Shown piece by piece: positions 1-7,810 of a stretch of DNA of 34,780 nt. Under the pieces are notes generated by a model. It searched no databases. It had not been told where the DNA came from and was given only the letters and a program-made list of their open reading frames with translations. Position 1 is the stretch's first letter. Each line of letters starts with the position of its first letter. Source of the stretch: Candidatus Segetimicrobium genomatis (GTDB lineage Bacteria > Sysuimicrobiota > Sysuimicrobiia > Sysuimicrobiales > Kaftiobacteriaceae); contig VBAL01000110.1 of NCBI GenBank assembly GCA_005888595.1, positions 1 through 34,780 on the forward strand, written 5' to 3'. The position numbers and the translations under genes were made by a program.

Positions 1-59
1 CCTGTTCCCGTTCAAGTCGTTTGGCCATGGCGCGAGCACGCAATTGGTCCGATGTTGCC

Positions 60-320
60 TCAATGTTTGCGCGACAAGGCAACGCGGCGGAGAGCCTTTC
101 GTCCGCGGGCCGGGACGAAGTCGATCAGCGAGCCGCCGCACTCCAGGTGATGTGGGCAACTCCAAAGCCCGTCGACCCAAACGGCGTCGCCCAACTCGAA
201 CACGCTGCCGCAGTGAATGCACTCGACCACGGATGCAATATTGGCGAAAAAGGAACCCGCGAAGATGTCTTTGGGCAGATGATTGCATCCGGGTGGTCGG
301 CCGTCTCGTAGTCGATGCAT
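60..320 (-). CDS. Small zinc-ribbon-like protein, unknown function
   Basis: An 86-residue protein with no family I can name. Seen: a CxxC pair (CIHC, residues 34-37) and a second Cys-rich stretch (WSCPHHLECGG, about 53-63), the spacing expected of a small zinc ribbon. The N-terminal 30 residues are not Cys-rich and the C-terminus is basic. The ATG at 318-320 is preceded by AAGGA about 9 bases upstream, which supports this start. It lies downstream of the ridA-like gene on the same strand, with 125 bp between them. A structural zinc site is inferred from the cysteine pattern only; nucleic-acid or protein binding cannot be told apart. Confidence 0.55.
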   Translation of the reverse strand: MHRLRDGRPPGCNHLPKDIFAGSFFANIASVVECIHCGSVFELGDAVWVDGLWSCPHHLECGGSLIDFVPARGRKALRRVALSRKH

Positions 321-445
321 GTCCGCTGATCCTTAGCCCTAGAGCAGGTGTTCCTTATCAAAGCAATCCATCGAGGTTCAGTATTCCGGAAAGAGGAGTT
401 TGTACGCGGCCGATAGGCGCGGCGGCGGGTCTGTCCCGCGACTCC

Positions 446-826
446 TCAGAGCATCGCAATCACATCGATCTCAATCAGCCCATCCCGAGGCAGCTTGGCC
501 ACCTGCACGGTCGTGCGGGCCGGCGGCAGTTCACGGAAATAGCTGCCGTACTCCTCGTTCATTGGGCCGAAATCGTTCATGTCCTTCAGAAAGACGCCGC
601 ACCTCACCACCTTGTCCAGCGACGACCCCGCCGCCTGAAGCACAACCTTGATGTTGTCCAGGACCCGGCGGGTCTGGGTCTTGATGTCCTGACCGACCAT
701 CTGCCCCGTGCGCGGATCCAGAGCGAGCTGGCCGGACAGAAACACAAACCCGTTGGCCTTGACCGCCTGTGAGTACGGGCCGATCGCCGCAGGTGCCTCA
801 TCCGACTTGATGGTTTCTCGAGCCAC
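446..826 (-). CDS. ridA: RidA-family reactive intermediate (enamine/imine) deaminase
   Basis: RidA (YjgF/YER057c/UK114) proteins are trimeric cytosolic enzymes that hydrolyse reactive enamines and imines released by PLP enzymes such as threonine dehydratase. The 126-residue length is typical. Seen: the GPYSQAV motif at 16-22, FLSGQLALDP at 29-38, and the catalytic pair of the true RidA subfamily, Arg104 in PPART and Glu119 in LIEIDVIA. The start is GTG at 824-826, with GGAGGG about 7 bases upstream. A hairpin sits in the leader at 856-882. The gene follows the four-helix-bundle gene on the same strand and may be the end of the lipA operon or a separate unit. The family is sure; the in vivo substrate is not shown. 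Confidence 0.93.
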   Translation of the reverse strand: MARETIKSDEAPAAIGPYSQAVKANGFVFLSGQLALDPRTGQMVGQDIKTQTRRVLDNIKVVLQAAGSSLDKVVRCGVFLKDMNDFGPMNEEYGSYFRELPPARTTVQVAKLPRDGLIEIDVIAML

Positions 827-855
827 GGGTATCCCTCCCCACGTTAAGCTGGCGC

Positions 856-882
856 CGCCGGCATCTTTGGAGATGCGCGGCG
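856..882 (-). other. Leader hairpin upstream of ridA
   Basis: CGCCG-GCATC (856-865) pairs with GATGC-CGGCG (872-882, one bulged G) around a 6-base loop. It lies about 30 bases upstream of the ridA GTG and downstream of the four-helix-bundle stop. There is no T-run on the minus strand, so a classical intrinsic terminator is unlikely. It may be an RNA-stability or weak termination structure. Confidence 0.35.
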
Positions 883-941
883 TCTATTGACATGACGCCG
901 GATGGACTTCGGCGGATGCGCAGCCGGAATCCTGCGGTCCA

Positions 942-1322
942 TCAGGTCAGCCCCGGTCTGCGCTGACCGGAATCCGCGTTCAGCAACGGCTCTAGGTGAT
1001 GACTCACGTCCTCTTCCAGTGAGGTCATCTTGCGGAGGTCCAGATCTCCGATGAACCCGGACCGGCGCGCGAAGTGCATGCAGTATCCAAGTTCGGCCAG
1101 CGCGATGGACACCGCCTGTAGCGTCCGGCGGGCCTGCGCCCGTCCCCCACGCTGCGAGGCGGCGATGCCGGCCGCGACACTAATTGCCGCCGCGCGCATG
1201 CGTTGCACCAATCCAGGGTCGGCCTGCATGAACTTCCACGTCAGCCGGTAGACCAGCTGAGCCAGGTCGTCAGCCCGCTGCCAGACGTGCAGGTCACGAT
1301 GGGACCGAGCGGCGACAGGCAC
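942..1322 (-). CDS. Four-helix-bundle protein (23S rRNA intervening-sequence/bAvd-like family)
   Basis: About 126 residues, starting VPVAARSHRDLHVWQRADDL. This LxVWQ-A-DLxxxxY opening, followed by QMRAAAISVAAGIAxSQ-type helices, is characteristic of the four-helix-bundle family that includes proteins encoded in 23S rRNA intervening sequences and is related to the retroelement accessory protein Avd. The reading frame stays open upstream to 1526, but that part would overlap lipA. GTG at 1320-1322 has GGAGG about 7 bases upstream and starts exactly at the family's N-terminus, so I chose it. No reverse transcriptase or variable repeat is present, so an Avd role is not supported here. Function unknown; these proteins are usually pentameric and basic. 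Confidence 0.75.
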   Translation of the reverse strand: MPVAARSHRDLHVWQRADDLAQLVYRLTWKFMQADPGLVQRMRAAAISVAAGIAASQRGGRAQARRTLQAVSIALAELGYCMHFARRSGFIGDLDLRKMTSLEEDVSHHLEPLLNADSGQRRPGLT

Positions 1323-1361
1323 ACCCTTACCTCCGAAGCGCAGACCTTCGCGCGAGCCTGG

Positions 1362-1383
1362 GGCGCGGGGCAACCCCCGCGCC
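1362..1383 (-). terminator. Strong GC hairpin after lipA (possible terminator or attenuator)
   Basis: GGCGCGGGG (1362-1370) and CCCCGCGCC (1375-1383) form a perfect 9-bp stem with a 4-base loop, 64 bases after the lipA stop and before the four-helix-bundle gene. No U-tract follows on the minus strand, so it is not a textbook intrinsic terminator. A second small stem (CGAAG/CTTCG, about 1330-1350) abuts the GGAGG of the next gene and could mask it. Confidence 0.35.
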
Positions 1384-1446
1384 TGAGTATCTCGTCTCAG
1401 TTGGGATTTGTCTGCCGCCGGACGCCAACCGGCGCCCGCCCGTGAT

Positions 1447-2379
1447 TCAGAGGAACAAACAATAGGCGGGTGACGGGGCGGGCTGAATCCGAGCGTGAAT
1501 CGCGCGGACGGCCCTGGCTTGCTCATCGGCGTGGTACGAGGATCGTACCAGCGGACCGGACTCGACGTATTTGAAACCCATCTCCAGGCCGATCCGCTTC
1601 AACTCAGCAAACTCCTGGGGGGTATAGTAGCGGTCGATGGGATGATAGTCGGGGCCGGGGCGCAGGTACTGGCCCACGGTCAGGACGTCGCAATCCACTG
1701 CCCGCAGGTCCGCCATGGTGTGCAGCAACTCGCCCCAGGTCTCGCCCATACCGGCAATGATGCCGCTCTTGGTGAACGCGGTGTACCCCCACTCCTTCGC
1801 GCGCCGCAGCAGTTCCAGGGACCGTTCATAGCCACCACCGTGGCGGACGATCTTGAACACCCGGGGGACGCTCTCGATGTTGTGCCCGAGGATTTCGGGA
1901 CCGGCGTCCAGCACCATCTGCAGCGCCGCGGCGTCCCCCTTGAAATCGGGGATGAGCACTTCCACCGTACACTCCGGGAGGTACTGATGAATTTTTGCGA
2001 TGATCGCGGCGAAGATCCCGGCGCCGCCGTCGGCGAGGTCGTCGCGGTTGACCGACGTGATCACCGCGTGCCGGAGCCCCATGGCCTGCACCGCCCGCGC
2101 CACGCGTTCGGGTTCCGCCAGATCCAGTTCCGTCGGCAGCCCGTGCGCGATCGCGCAGTACGCGCAGTTGCGGGTGCACAGGTTCCCCAGTGCCAGGAAC
2201 GTCGCCGTGCGGCGTTCCCAGCAATCCCCGATATTCGGACAGCGCGCCTCCTCGCACACCGTATGGAGGCCCTGCGCGCGCATGATCTGCACGAGATCGG
2301 CATAATTGGGCCCGGCCGGCAGCTTTGCTTTCAGCCACTCCGGGCGCTTGAGCTGGTGATCCCCGAGGTTAGAAGTCAT
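1447..2379 (-). CDS. lipA: Lipoyl synthase
   Basis: LipA is a radical-SAM enzyme that inserts two sulfur atoms into octanoyl groups on lipoyl domains of E2 proteins. The 310-residue length is normal. Seen: the auxiliary-cluster motif C42-x4-C47-x5-C53 ([12 protein letters not shown]), the radical-SAM motif C68-x3-C72-x2-C75 (CTRNCAYC) and the C-terminal RSSYHA, whose serine ligates the auxiliary cluster. ATG at 2377-2379 overlaps the last 11 bases of the upstream E2 gene, so the two are translationally coupled. Being last in a 2-oxoacid dehydrogenase operon, it directly supplies the cofactor for that E2. The cysteines needed for activity are all present. Confidence 0.97.
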   Translation of the reverse strand: MTSNLGDHQLKRPEWLKAKLPAGPNYADLVQIMRAQGLHTVCEEARCPNIGDCWERRTATFLALGNLCTRNCAYCAIAHGLPTELDLAEPERVARAVQAMGLRHAVITSVNRDDLADGGAGIFAAIIAKIHQYLPECTVEVLIPDFKGDAAALQMVLDAGPEILGHNIESVPRVFKIVRHGGGYERSLELLRRAKEWGYTAFTKSGIIAGMGETWGELLHTMADLRAVDCDVLTVGQYLRPGPDYHPIDRYYTPQEFAELKRIGLEMGFKYVESGPLVRSSYHADEQARAVRAIHARIQPAPSPAYCLFL

Positions 2380-3616
2380 TCGGCACCGCGTCTCCGCCTG
2401 GGGCGCTCTCCAGTTTCTGCCTGATCCGGGTCAGGAATCCGTCCGCCACCGCGCCATCGAAGATGCGGTGATCGAACGACAGACCCAGATGCATGATATC
2501 ACGGAGGGCGATGGCGTCATCGCGTGCCACCGGCCGCTTCACAATCGCGTCGGTGGCCAGGATCGCCGCCTGGCCCGGGATGATGATCGGCATCGACCAG
2601 ATGGAGCCGAACACACCGGGGTTGGTGATGGTAAACGTGCCCCCGGAGACGTCGTCGAGGGCGAGGGATCCCTCGCGGGCCTTGCGGCCCAGCGTCTCGA
2701 GCTCCTTTGCAATCCCGACCAGCGGCTTCTGGTCAGCCTGTTTGATGACGGCGACGATGAGCCCGTCGTCCAACGCGATGCCGATGCCGATGGCAATGGC
2801 GCTGCGCAGAATGATCCCGTCTTCGCTCCAGCTGGAGTTGACCAGCGGGAACGCCCGGAGCGCGTCGGCGGCGGCCCGCACGAAGAATGCCGTATAGGTG
2901 ATGTTCACCCCTTCCCGGCTGCGCCATGCGTCCTTATGCGCCTCGCGCCAGCGCACCAATGCCGTCATGTCGACTTCAATGACGCCATACGCATGCGGGA
3001 TCTCTCGCTTGGACTGCGCCATGCGCTGGGCGATCGAACGCCGCAACGGCGTCAGCTTGACCAGCTGGTCACCGGGATGCTGGCTCGGAGCGACCGGCGT
3101 GGTGCGGGGCACGGTCGCGGCTGGTGCCACCGGTGGCGCCCCGTGCCGGGTCTCCACGTACTTCAGGACGTCCTCCTTTGTCACCCGGCCGCCGGCGCCG
3201 CTGCCCCGCAGGCGAGCCACCTCCTCCAGCGGCAGGCCGTGCTCCTCCGCCAGCTTGCGGACCACAGGCGAGAGCCGCACCCGCTCCGTGTCGGCGAGTT
3301 GAGTCCGGTCCTCGCGCGTGCCCACGCCCGTCGCGGTCGGCGTGGGCTGAGCCGCCGCAGGGCTCTGGATGGCGGCGTCCGGCGTCTCCATGACCGCGAT
3401 GGGCGTGCCGACAGGTACCGTTTGTCCCTCGGGAATCAGAATCTTGGCCAGCACACCCCCGTAGGGGGCAGGCATCTCCACGTTCACTTTGTCGGTGATG
3501 ATCTCAACCAGCGGCTCGAATCGCTCGACTCGATCCCCCGGACGCTTGAGCCACTTTCCAATCGTGCCCTCGAAGGTACTCTCGCCCAACTGGGGGAGTT
3601 TCACTTCAACGGGCAT
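2369..3616 (-). CDS. bkdB: 2-oxoacid dehydrogenase E2, dihydrolipoamide acyltransferase (branched-chain-type set)
   Basis: The E2 core transfers the acyl group from E1 to CoA through a swinging lipoyl arm. Domains seen: one lipoyl domain (1-78) with the lipoylated Lys43 in [10 protein letters not shown], a Pro/Ala-rich linker, a peripheral-subunit-binding domain (about 114-155, [14 protein letters not shown] to [11 protein letters not shown]) and the catalytic acyltransferase domain (about 185-410) with His383 and Asp387 in SFDHRIFDG. At 415 residues with one lipoyl domain it is a standard E2. The GGAG preceding ATG 3614-3616 is part of the repeat element at 3622-3729. E1beta lies just upstream and lipA overlaps the 3' end. 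The branched-chain assignment comes from the neighbouring E1 sequences; pyruvate or another 2-oxoacid is possible. Confidence 0.93.
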   Translation of the reverse strand: MPVEVKLPQLGESTFEGTIGKWLKRPGDRVERFEPLVEIITDKVNVEMPAPYGGVLAKILIPEGQTVPVGTPIAVMETPDAAIQSPAAAQPTPTATGVGTREDRTQLADTERVRLSPVVRKLAEEHGLPLEEVARLRGSGAGGRVTKEDVLKYVETRHGAPPVAPAATVPRTTPVAPSQHPGDQLVKLTPLRRSIAQRMAQSKREIPHAYGVIEVDMTALVRWREAHKDAWRSREGVNITYTAFFVRAAADALRAFPLVNSSWSEDGIILRSAIAIGIGIALDDGLIVAVIKQADQKPLVGIAKELETLGRKAREGSLALDDVSGGTFTITNPGVFGSIWSMPIIIPGQAAILATDAIVKRPVARDDAIALRDIMHLGLSFDHRIFDGAVADGFLTRIRQKLESAPGGDAVPNDF

Positions 3617-3621
3617 TGCAC

Positions 3622-3729
3622 TTCTCCAGTCTTCCCAGTCTACACAGTCTACTCTGCCCTCCCACCGTCCGGCTCAACAGATCACGCAGACTGGGGAGAC
3701 TGGGTAGACAGGGGAGACCGGGTGGACTT
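3622..3729. repeat. Inverted short-tandem-repeat dyad, 9-bp word (locus A)
   Basis: Left arm 3622-3653 repeats the 9-bp word AGTCTNCCC about 3.5 times. The right arm 3688-3729 carries the reverse complement (GACTGGGNA) about 4 times. The spacer is about 35 bp. It fills the gap between the E1beta stop (3732-3734) and the E2 start (3616). Its E2-proximal word supplies the GGAG Shine-Dalgarno. It uses the same word as the element at 17912-18032. Confidence 0.85.
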
Positions 3730-3731
3730 TC

Positions 3732-4715
3732 TTAATAGGCCGCAAGCGTCCGGATCGACGCGGCGATCTTGCCCCGGCTGATGGAAAACCATTCTTCGAG
3801 AGGCTTCGCAAACGGGATGCCGGGGACATCCGGTCCGGCCAGCCGCATCACCGGGGCATCCAGATCGAAGAACGCCTCTTCGGCGATCCGCGCGGCGATC
3901 TCCGCGCCATAGCCCAGGAACTGGTTATCCTCGTACACAATCAGGGCGCGGTTGGTCTTGGCGACGGATTTCAAGATGGTGGCAGTGTCCAGCGGTGCCA
4001 GGGTGCGGATATCCACGACCTCCACCTCGATGCCCTCCCTGGCCATCTCCTCGGCCGCCGCCAACGACTCGCTCAGCATCCAGCCATACGCGAAGAGTGA
4101 CAGGTCCCTGCCCGGCCGGCGGACCGCCGCAGGGCCGATCGGCACCGTGTAGTCCCCGTCGGGTACTTCGCCGCGCACGATCCGGTACATCCGCTTATGC
4201 TCCAGGAACAGCACGGGGTCGGGATCGCGGATGGCCGCCTTAAGCATCCCCTTGGCATCGTACGGGGTGGAGGGCGCCACGACCTTGAGACCCGGGACAT
4301 GCGCGTAAAAGGCTTCGATCGATTGAGAGTGGTACAACGCGGTGCCGTGCGACCCGCCGTACGGCGCCCGGAACACCACCGGGCAGCCATACACTCCATT
4401 GGAACGGTACCGCATCCGCGCGGCCTCGCTCACGATCTGGTTGAACGCGGGGTGGATGAAATCGGCAAACTGAAACTCGGCAATCGGCAGTAACCCGTTG
4501 CACGCCATCCCAATCGCCACGCCGGCGATCGACGACTCGGCCAGGGGCGTGTCGATGACCCGATCCTCCCCGAACTTTTCGACCAGCCCCATCGTCGCGC
4601 CAAACACGCCGCCCTTGCGGCCGACGTCTTCTCCGAGGACGAGCACGCGCGCATCCTGCGCCATCTCCTCGTGGTGGGCTTGATTGATCGCGTCGATGTA
4701 CCGGATCTCGGCCAT
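3732..4715 (-). CDS. bkdAB: 2-oxoacid dehydrogenase E1 beta subunit (branched-chain type)
   Basis: The E1 beta subunit pairs with E1 alpha to form the thiamine-diphosphate heterotetramer that decarboxylates a 2-oxoacid. 327 residues, full length. Seen: the Transketolase_pyr domain (about 1-180) with VLGEDVGRKGGVFGAT, the TPP-activating Glu in VIDTPLAESSIAG, and YGGSHGTALYHSQSIEAFYAHVPG read in separate blocks, followed by the C-terminal domain (about 195-320). The phrases VFGAT, AEFQFADFIHPAFNQI and LEHKRMYR match branched-chain (BkdAB-like) enzymes more than pyruvate-dehydrogenase beta. It starts 6 bases after the E1alpha stop. The substrate is inferred, not proven. Confidence 0.93.
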   Translation of the reverse strand: MAEIRYIDAINQAHHEEMAQDARVLVLGEDVGRKGGVFGATMGLVEKFGEDRVIDTPLAESSIAGVAIGMACNGLLPIAEFQFADFIHPAFNQIVSEAARMRYRSNGVYGCPVVFRAPYGGSHGTALYHSQSIEAFYAHVPGLKVVAPSTPYDAKGMLKAAIRDPDPVLFLEHKRMYRIVRGEVPDGDYTVPIGPAAVRRPGRDLSLFAYGWMLSESLAAAEEMAREGIEVEVVDIRTLAPLDTATILKSVAKTNRALIVYEDNQFLGYGAEIAARIAEEAFFDLDAPVMRLAGPDVPGIPFAKPLEEWFSISRGKIAASIRTLAAY

Positions 4716-4721
4716 GGGGCT

Positions 4722-5759
4722 TTACTCCCCCTCGAAGAACAGGTGCCGCGTCGCGGTGTCCGGTTGTGGAAGAGGCGCGCGGTCGGCTTCGTCGGTGGCC
4801 GTGTCAATATCCCGCCGGATACGCTCCGCAATGTCTTTGAGCGTGCTCTCGTTCAGCAGGCCGACGCGCTCCAGGTAGGCGCGGAACGTCAGGAGGGGAT
4901 CACGCTTGCGGACCTGTTCCAGCTCCTCGCGAGAACGGTACCGTTCCTGCTGGTCGTCACTGCTGTGCGATCCAAGGCGGGGAACGCGATATTCGATCAA
5001 CGTCGGACCCTCGCCGCGCTTCGCGCGATCGTAGGCCTCCTTGGCCACGCGGTAACACTCCAACACATCACTCCCGTCCGCGGTCACGCCCGGCATGCCG
5101 TACCCGGCGGCCCGGACGGCCACGCTGGGGACCGCCATCTGTTTGCGCAGAGGAACCGAGATCGCCAGTTCGTTGTTCTCGACGATGAGAAGCACAGGGC
5201 ATTTGTGAATGGCGGCAAAGTTCAGCGCCTCGTGCCAGTCCCCCTGGCTGGTGCCGCCCTCGCCGATGCTGACCATGGTGACCTCACCGGTCCGGCGGAG
5301 CTTGCTCGCGTAGGCAATCCCCACCGCATGCGGGTATTGCGTTCCAACGGGGCTGCTCGTGGAAAGGATCTTAAACCTCGGGTGGCCGTAGTGCCCGGGC
5401 ATCTGCCGGCCGCCGCTGCTGGGATCGGTCGCGCGGGCAAACAGCCCCAGCAGCATGTCCGTCACCGTCATACCCTTGACCAGACAGGCGGCCACCGAGC
5501 GGTAGAAGGGGACGAACCAGTCCTGCTTCTTGTCCATCGGCCACATCGCGGCGACCTGACAGCCTTCGTGCCCCGGGCCGGAGATCACGAACATCGCCTT
5601 GCCGGCGCGCTGCAGGACCCACATCCGGTCGTCCAGCGCGCGGGCCAGGGCGATGTAGTAGTACATCTCCAGGACGTCCTGGTCGGACAGTCCCAGCGCC
5701 CGGTGCCGGGCTTCCACTGTGGTTTTCCCGCCGGGAACTGCCTGAGCCTCAGCGCTCAC
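4722..5759 (-). CDS. bkdAA: 2-oxoacid dehydrogenase E1 alpha subunit (branched-chain type)
   Basis: This subunit binds thiamine diphosphate and decarboxylates the 2-oxoacid together with the adjacent E1 beta. Seen: the TPP-binding block GEGGTSQGDWHEALNFAA followed by VENNELAISV, and the conserved GGRQMPGHYG and SSPVGTQYPHAVG stretches. The motif reads GEG rather than GDG, which is common in branched-chain members. The frame is open to an ATG at 5831, but that would translate the repeat element at 5776-5888. The tandem GTGs at 5757-5762 lie just after AAGGGGGG, so I place the start at 5759 (about 345 residues, usual for the family). Tight coupling to E1beta (6-bp gap). Confidence 0.92.
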   Translation of the reverse strand: MSAEAQAVPGGKTTVEARHRALGLSDQDVLEMYYYIALARALDDRMWVLQRAGKAMFVISGPGHEGCQVAAMWPMDKKQDWFVPFYRSVAACLVKGMTVTDMLLGLFARATDPSSGGRQMPGHYGHPRFKILSTSSPVGTQYPHAVGIAYASKLRRTGEVTMVSIGEGGTSQGDWHEALNFAAIHKCPVLLIVENNELAISVPLRKQMAVPSVAVRAAGYGMPGVTADGSDVLECYRVAKEAYDRAKRGEGPTLIEYRVPRLGSHSSDDQQERYRSREELEQVRKRDPLLTFRAYLERVGLLNESTLKDIAERIRRDIDTATDEADRAPLPQPDTATRHLFFEGE

Positions 5760-5775
5760 CACGCCGCCCCCCTTG

Positions 5776-5888
5776 CGTCTAGGCGTCTCTCGCGTCGATT
5801 GCGTCTGCCGCGTCCATTGCGTCACATGCACCCTGCTCTTTGACGCGATAGACCCGACGGACGCGATAGACGTCGGACCTTGCGTCTC
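5776..5888. repeat. Inverted short-tandem-repeat dyad, 9-bp word (locus B)
   Basis: Left arm 5776-5828 repeats GCGTCTNTT-like 9-mers about 5 times. Right arm 5841-5872 repeats the reverse complement (GACGCGATA) about 3.5 times, and one more forward word overlaps the lpdA stop codon at 5887-5889. It fills the lpdA-E1alpha gap. It shares its word with the dyads at 13462-13547 and 22757-22848. Confidence 0.82.
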
Positions 5889-7290
5889 ACATATGAATCA
5901 CGCGTCCCATCGCATCGAGAGCTGCTTCTTTCAGGGCCTCCGACAGCGTGGGGTGCGAGTGAACCGCCGCGCCGAGTTCTGTCACCGTCGCCTCCAGGTA
6001 CTTGGCCGCAACACCTTCGGCCAGCAGCTCGGTCACGCCGGGCCCGATCATATGGATGCCCAGGAGTTCGCCGATCTTCGTATCGGTCACAACCTTGACA
6101 AAACCTTCACGCGTCCCTTCGATGGTCGCCTTGCTGTTCGCCTGGAAACTGAACCGCCCCACCTTCACGTCATGCCCGCGTTCTTTGGCCTGCCGCTCGG
6201 TGAGCCCCACTGTGGCCACCTGCGGAATAGAGAACGTGGGCCGCGGCACCGCATCGTAGTTGAGCGCATGCGTTCGCTGGCCGGCGATGGTCTCGACGGC
6301 TGCGATCGCCTCATCGCTGGCGACATGGGCCAGGCGGAACGGCGCCTGTCCTGTGAGGACATCTCCGATGGCATAGACGTGGGCCGCCGTGGTACGGAAC
6401 TGTCCGTCCACTTTGACCGCACCCTTGTCGAGCACGATACCCGCCTCCGCCACCGCCAGTCCCTCGGTCACAGGCGCGCGGCCCACCGCAACCAGCAGGT
6501 AGTCGGCCTCCAGGGGCGAGGTCTGATCACCGCGCCCCACGGTGATTTTCACCCTGTTGTTCCCGATTTCAGCCGCCTTGGCCGTGGCCTGGGTGAGCAC
6601 CTTGATGCCCCGCCTCGAGAACGCCCGCTCCAGCGCCTGACCGATCTCCTCGTCCTCCAGCGGCACAAGCGTCGGCAGCAGCTCGATGACGGTGACCTCG
6701 CTGCCGAAGGCGCGGAACAGGCTGGCAAACTCCACCCCCACGGGGCCGGCGCCGAGAATGGCGATGGAGCGCGGCACCGCTTCTAAATTCAGTGCGTCGG
6801 TGCTGTCGATGATGCGGGTGTGATCGAACACGATGCCCGGCAGGGAGCGCGGCGCTGAGCCGGTCGCGATGAGGACGTGCCTGGCGGCAAGCTCGGTCTC
6901 TGACCCATCGGCCAGCGCGACCCCTATCTTGGCGGCGCTGAGAAAGCGTCCTTCGCCGATGAAGACGTCGATTTTGTTCTTGCGCATCAGCGACTGGACG
7001 CCCTTGTGGAGTTGATCGACGACGCGGGCCTTACGACGCTGCACGGCGAGCAGATCGACGGCGACGCTGTCGACGGTCAGCCCCAGTTCCCGGGGGTCTT
7101 TCAGGTGTTCGAGGAGCTCGGCGGTGTGCAGCATGGCCTTTGTAGGGATGCACCCGATGTGCAGGCAGGTGCCGCCGACCTTCTCCCGCTCTAACAGCGC
7201 GACCCTCAGCCCGAGCTGTGCGGCCCGGATCGCGCCGACATACCCGCCCGGGCCACTTCCGATGACGATGAGGTCGTACGCATCAGGCAT
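5887..7290 (-). CDS. lpdA: Dihydrolipoyl dehydrogenase (E3)
   Basis: E3 reoxidises dihydrolipoamide on E2 with FAD and NAD+. 467 residues, normal length. Seen: the FAD dinucleotide fold GSGPGGYVGA (11-20), the redox-active disulfide C42-C47 in GGTCLHIGCIPTK, the NAD-binding fold GAGPVGVEFASLF, the second FAD motif VYAIGDV, and the C-terminal catalytic HSHPTLSE (His446, Glu451). ATG at 7288-7290 has GGAGG 11 bases upstream. It precedes the E1alpha gene in the operon. As the only E3 in the window it could also serve the second E1/E2 set at 25.2-28.7 kb, which has no lpd of its own. Confidence 0.97.
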   Translation of the reverse strand: MPDAYDLIVIGSGPGGYVGAIRAAQLGLRVALLEREKVGGTCLHIGCIPTKAMLHTAELLEHLKDPRELGLTVDSVAVDLLAVQRRKARVVDQLHKGVQSLMRKNKIDVFIGEGRFLSAAKIGVALADGSETELAARHVLIATGSAPRSLPGIVFDHTRIIDSTDALNLEAVPRSIAILGAGPVGVEFASLFRAFGSEVTVIELLPTLVPLEDEEIGQALERAFSRRGIKVLTQATAKAAEIGNNRVKITVGRGDQTSPLEADYLLVAVGRAPVTEGLAVAEAGIVLDKGAVKVDGQFRTTAAHVYAIGDVLTGQAPFRLAHVASDEAIAAVETIAGQRTHALNYDAVPRPTFSIPQVATVGLTERQAKERGHDVKVGRFSFQANSKATIEGTREGFVKVVTDTKIGELLGIHMIGPGVTELLAEGVAAKYLEATVTELGAAVHSHPTLSEALKEAALDAMGRVIHM

Positions 7291-7312
7291 CGCTGGGATG
7301 TCCTCCGTGCGT

Positions 7313-7741
7313 CTAGTGAATCAGATGCCCGGGCATCGTGCTGAGCGGTTTCCGCCCGGCAAACCCCTCCTGCGCGCCGTGCCAGTAGTGCACGGCATCT
7401 TCCCCCAGTCGCCAGCACAGGAAGTATCCTGTCCCACGGAATTGCGCCGGGAAGTCCACGAGCCCCGTCTGCGGGTCCCGCACCACGCAGCCGATCTCGT
7501 CGAGGCGCCGCAGGATCTCCGCCACTTCCTGCGCCTGGGCATCCAGGTCTTGCTGGCGCGCTCCGATCTCATCGAGCACGCGATTCCCGGTTTCCAGGCG
7601 CTGCCAGAGAATGTCCAGGCGTTCCTTTAACGGGATGCCAGAGGCGTGTAGCTCTTTGAGGCGGGCCAGCAGCGGCGCTACCTGTGCTAGCGTCCGGTTG
7701 GCTTCGTCGAGGGAAAAGTAGCGGATGGGCCGCATCGGCAC
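7313..7741 (-). CDS. DUF2203 family protein
   Basis: A 142-residue protein matching the DUF2203 pattern: FSLDEANRTLAQVAPLLARL at the N-terminus, a helical, probably coiled-coil middle, then a C-terminal block with GLVDFPAQFRG, LCWRLGEDAVHYWHG and GFAGRKPL. The function of the family is unknown. It is the first gene of the dehydrogenase operon, 22 bp upstream of lpdA. The start is GTG at 7739-7741 or ATG at 7733-7735. Both lie only 8-14 bases from the predicted transcription start, so the mRNA is probably leaderless or nearly so. Conserved HYWH and Cys/Trp residues hint at a ligand or metal site, which is inference. Confidence 0.85.
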   Translation of the reverse strand: MPMRPIRYFSLDEANRTLAQVAPLLARLKELHASGIPLKERLDILWQRLETGNRVLDEIGARQQDLDAQAQEVAEILRRLDEIGCVVRDPQTGLVDFPAQFRGTGYFLCWRLGEDAVHYWHGAQEGFAGRKPLSTMPGHLIH

Positions 7742-7755
7742 CGAGTCCCGTCCCC

Positions 7756-7784
7756 ACTATAGGGTCCGGCGCCAGACGCGTCAA
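7756..7784 (-). promoter_or_regulatory. Sigma-70-type promoter of the DUF2203-lpdA-E1-E2-lipA operon
   Basis: On the minus strand: -35 TTGACG (7779-7784), a 17-bp spacer and -10 TATAGT (7756-7761). The predicted start near 7749 leaves only about 8 bases before the GTG at 7741. This is one of the best promoter matches in the window and lies in the gap between the molybdoenzyme stop (7811) and DUF2203. Confidence 0.7.
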
Positions 7785-7810
7785 GCAAAGCGGTCATGCC
7801 TGCCGACAGG

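Noticed and set aside
942-1322. Avd accessory protein of a diversity-generating retroelement
   Set aside because: The four-helix family is shared, but no reverse transcriptase, template repeat or variable repeat is visible.
2468-3781. Long open frame on the plus strand opposite the E2 gene
   Set aside because: It is antisense to a clear E2, runs through repeat locus A and has no recognisable domain. High GC content makes such frames common here.
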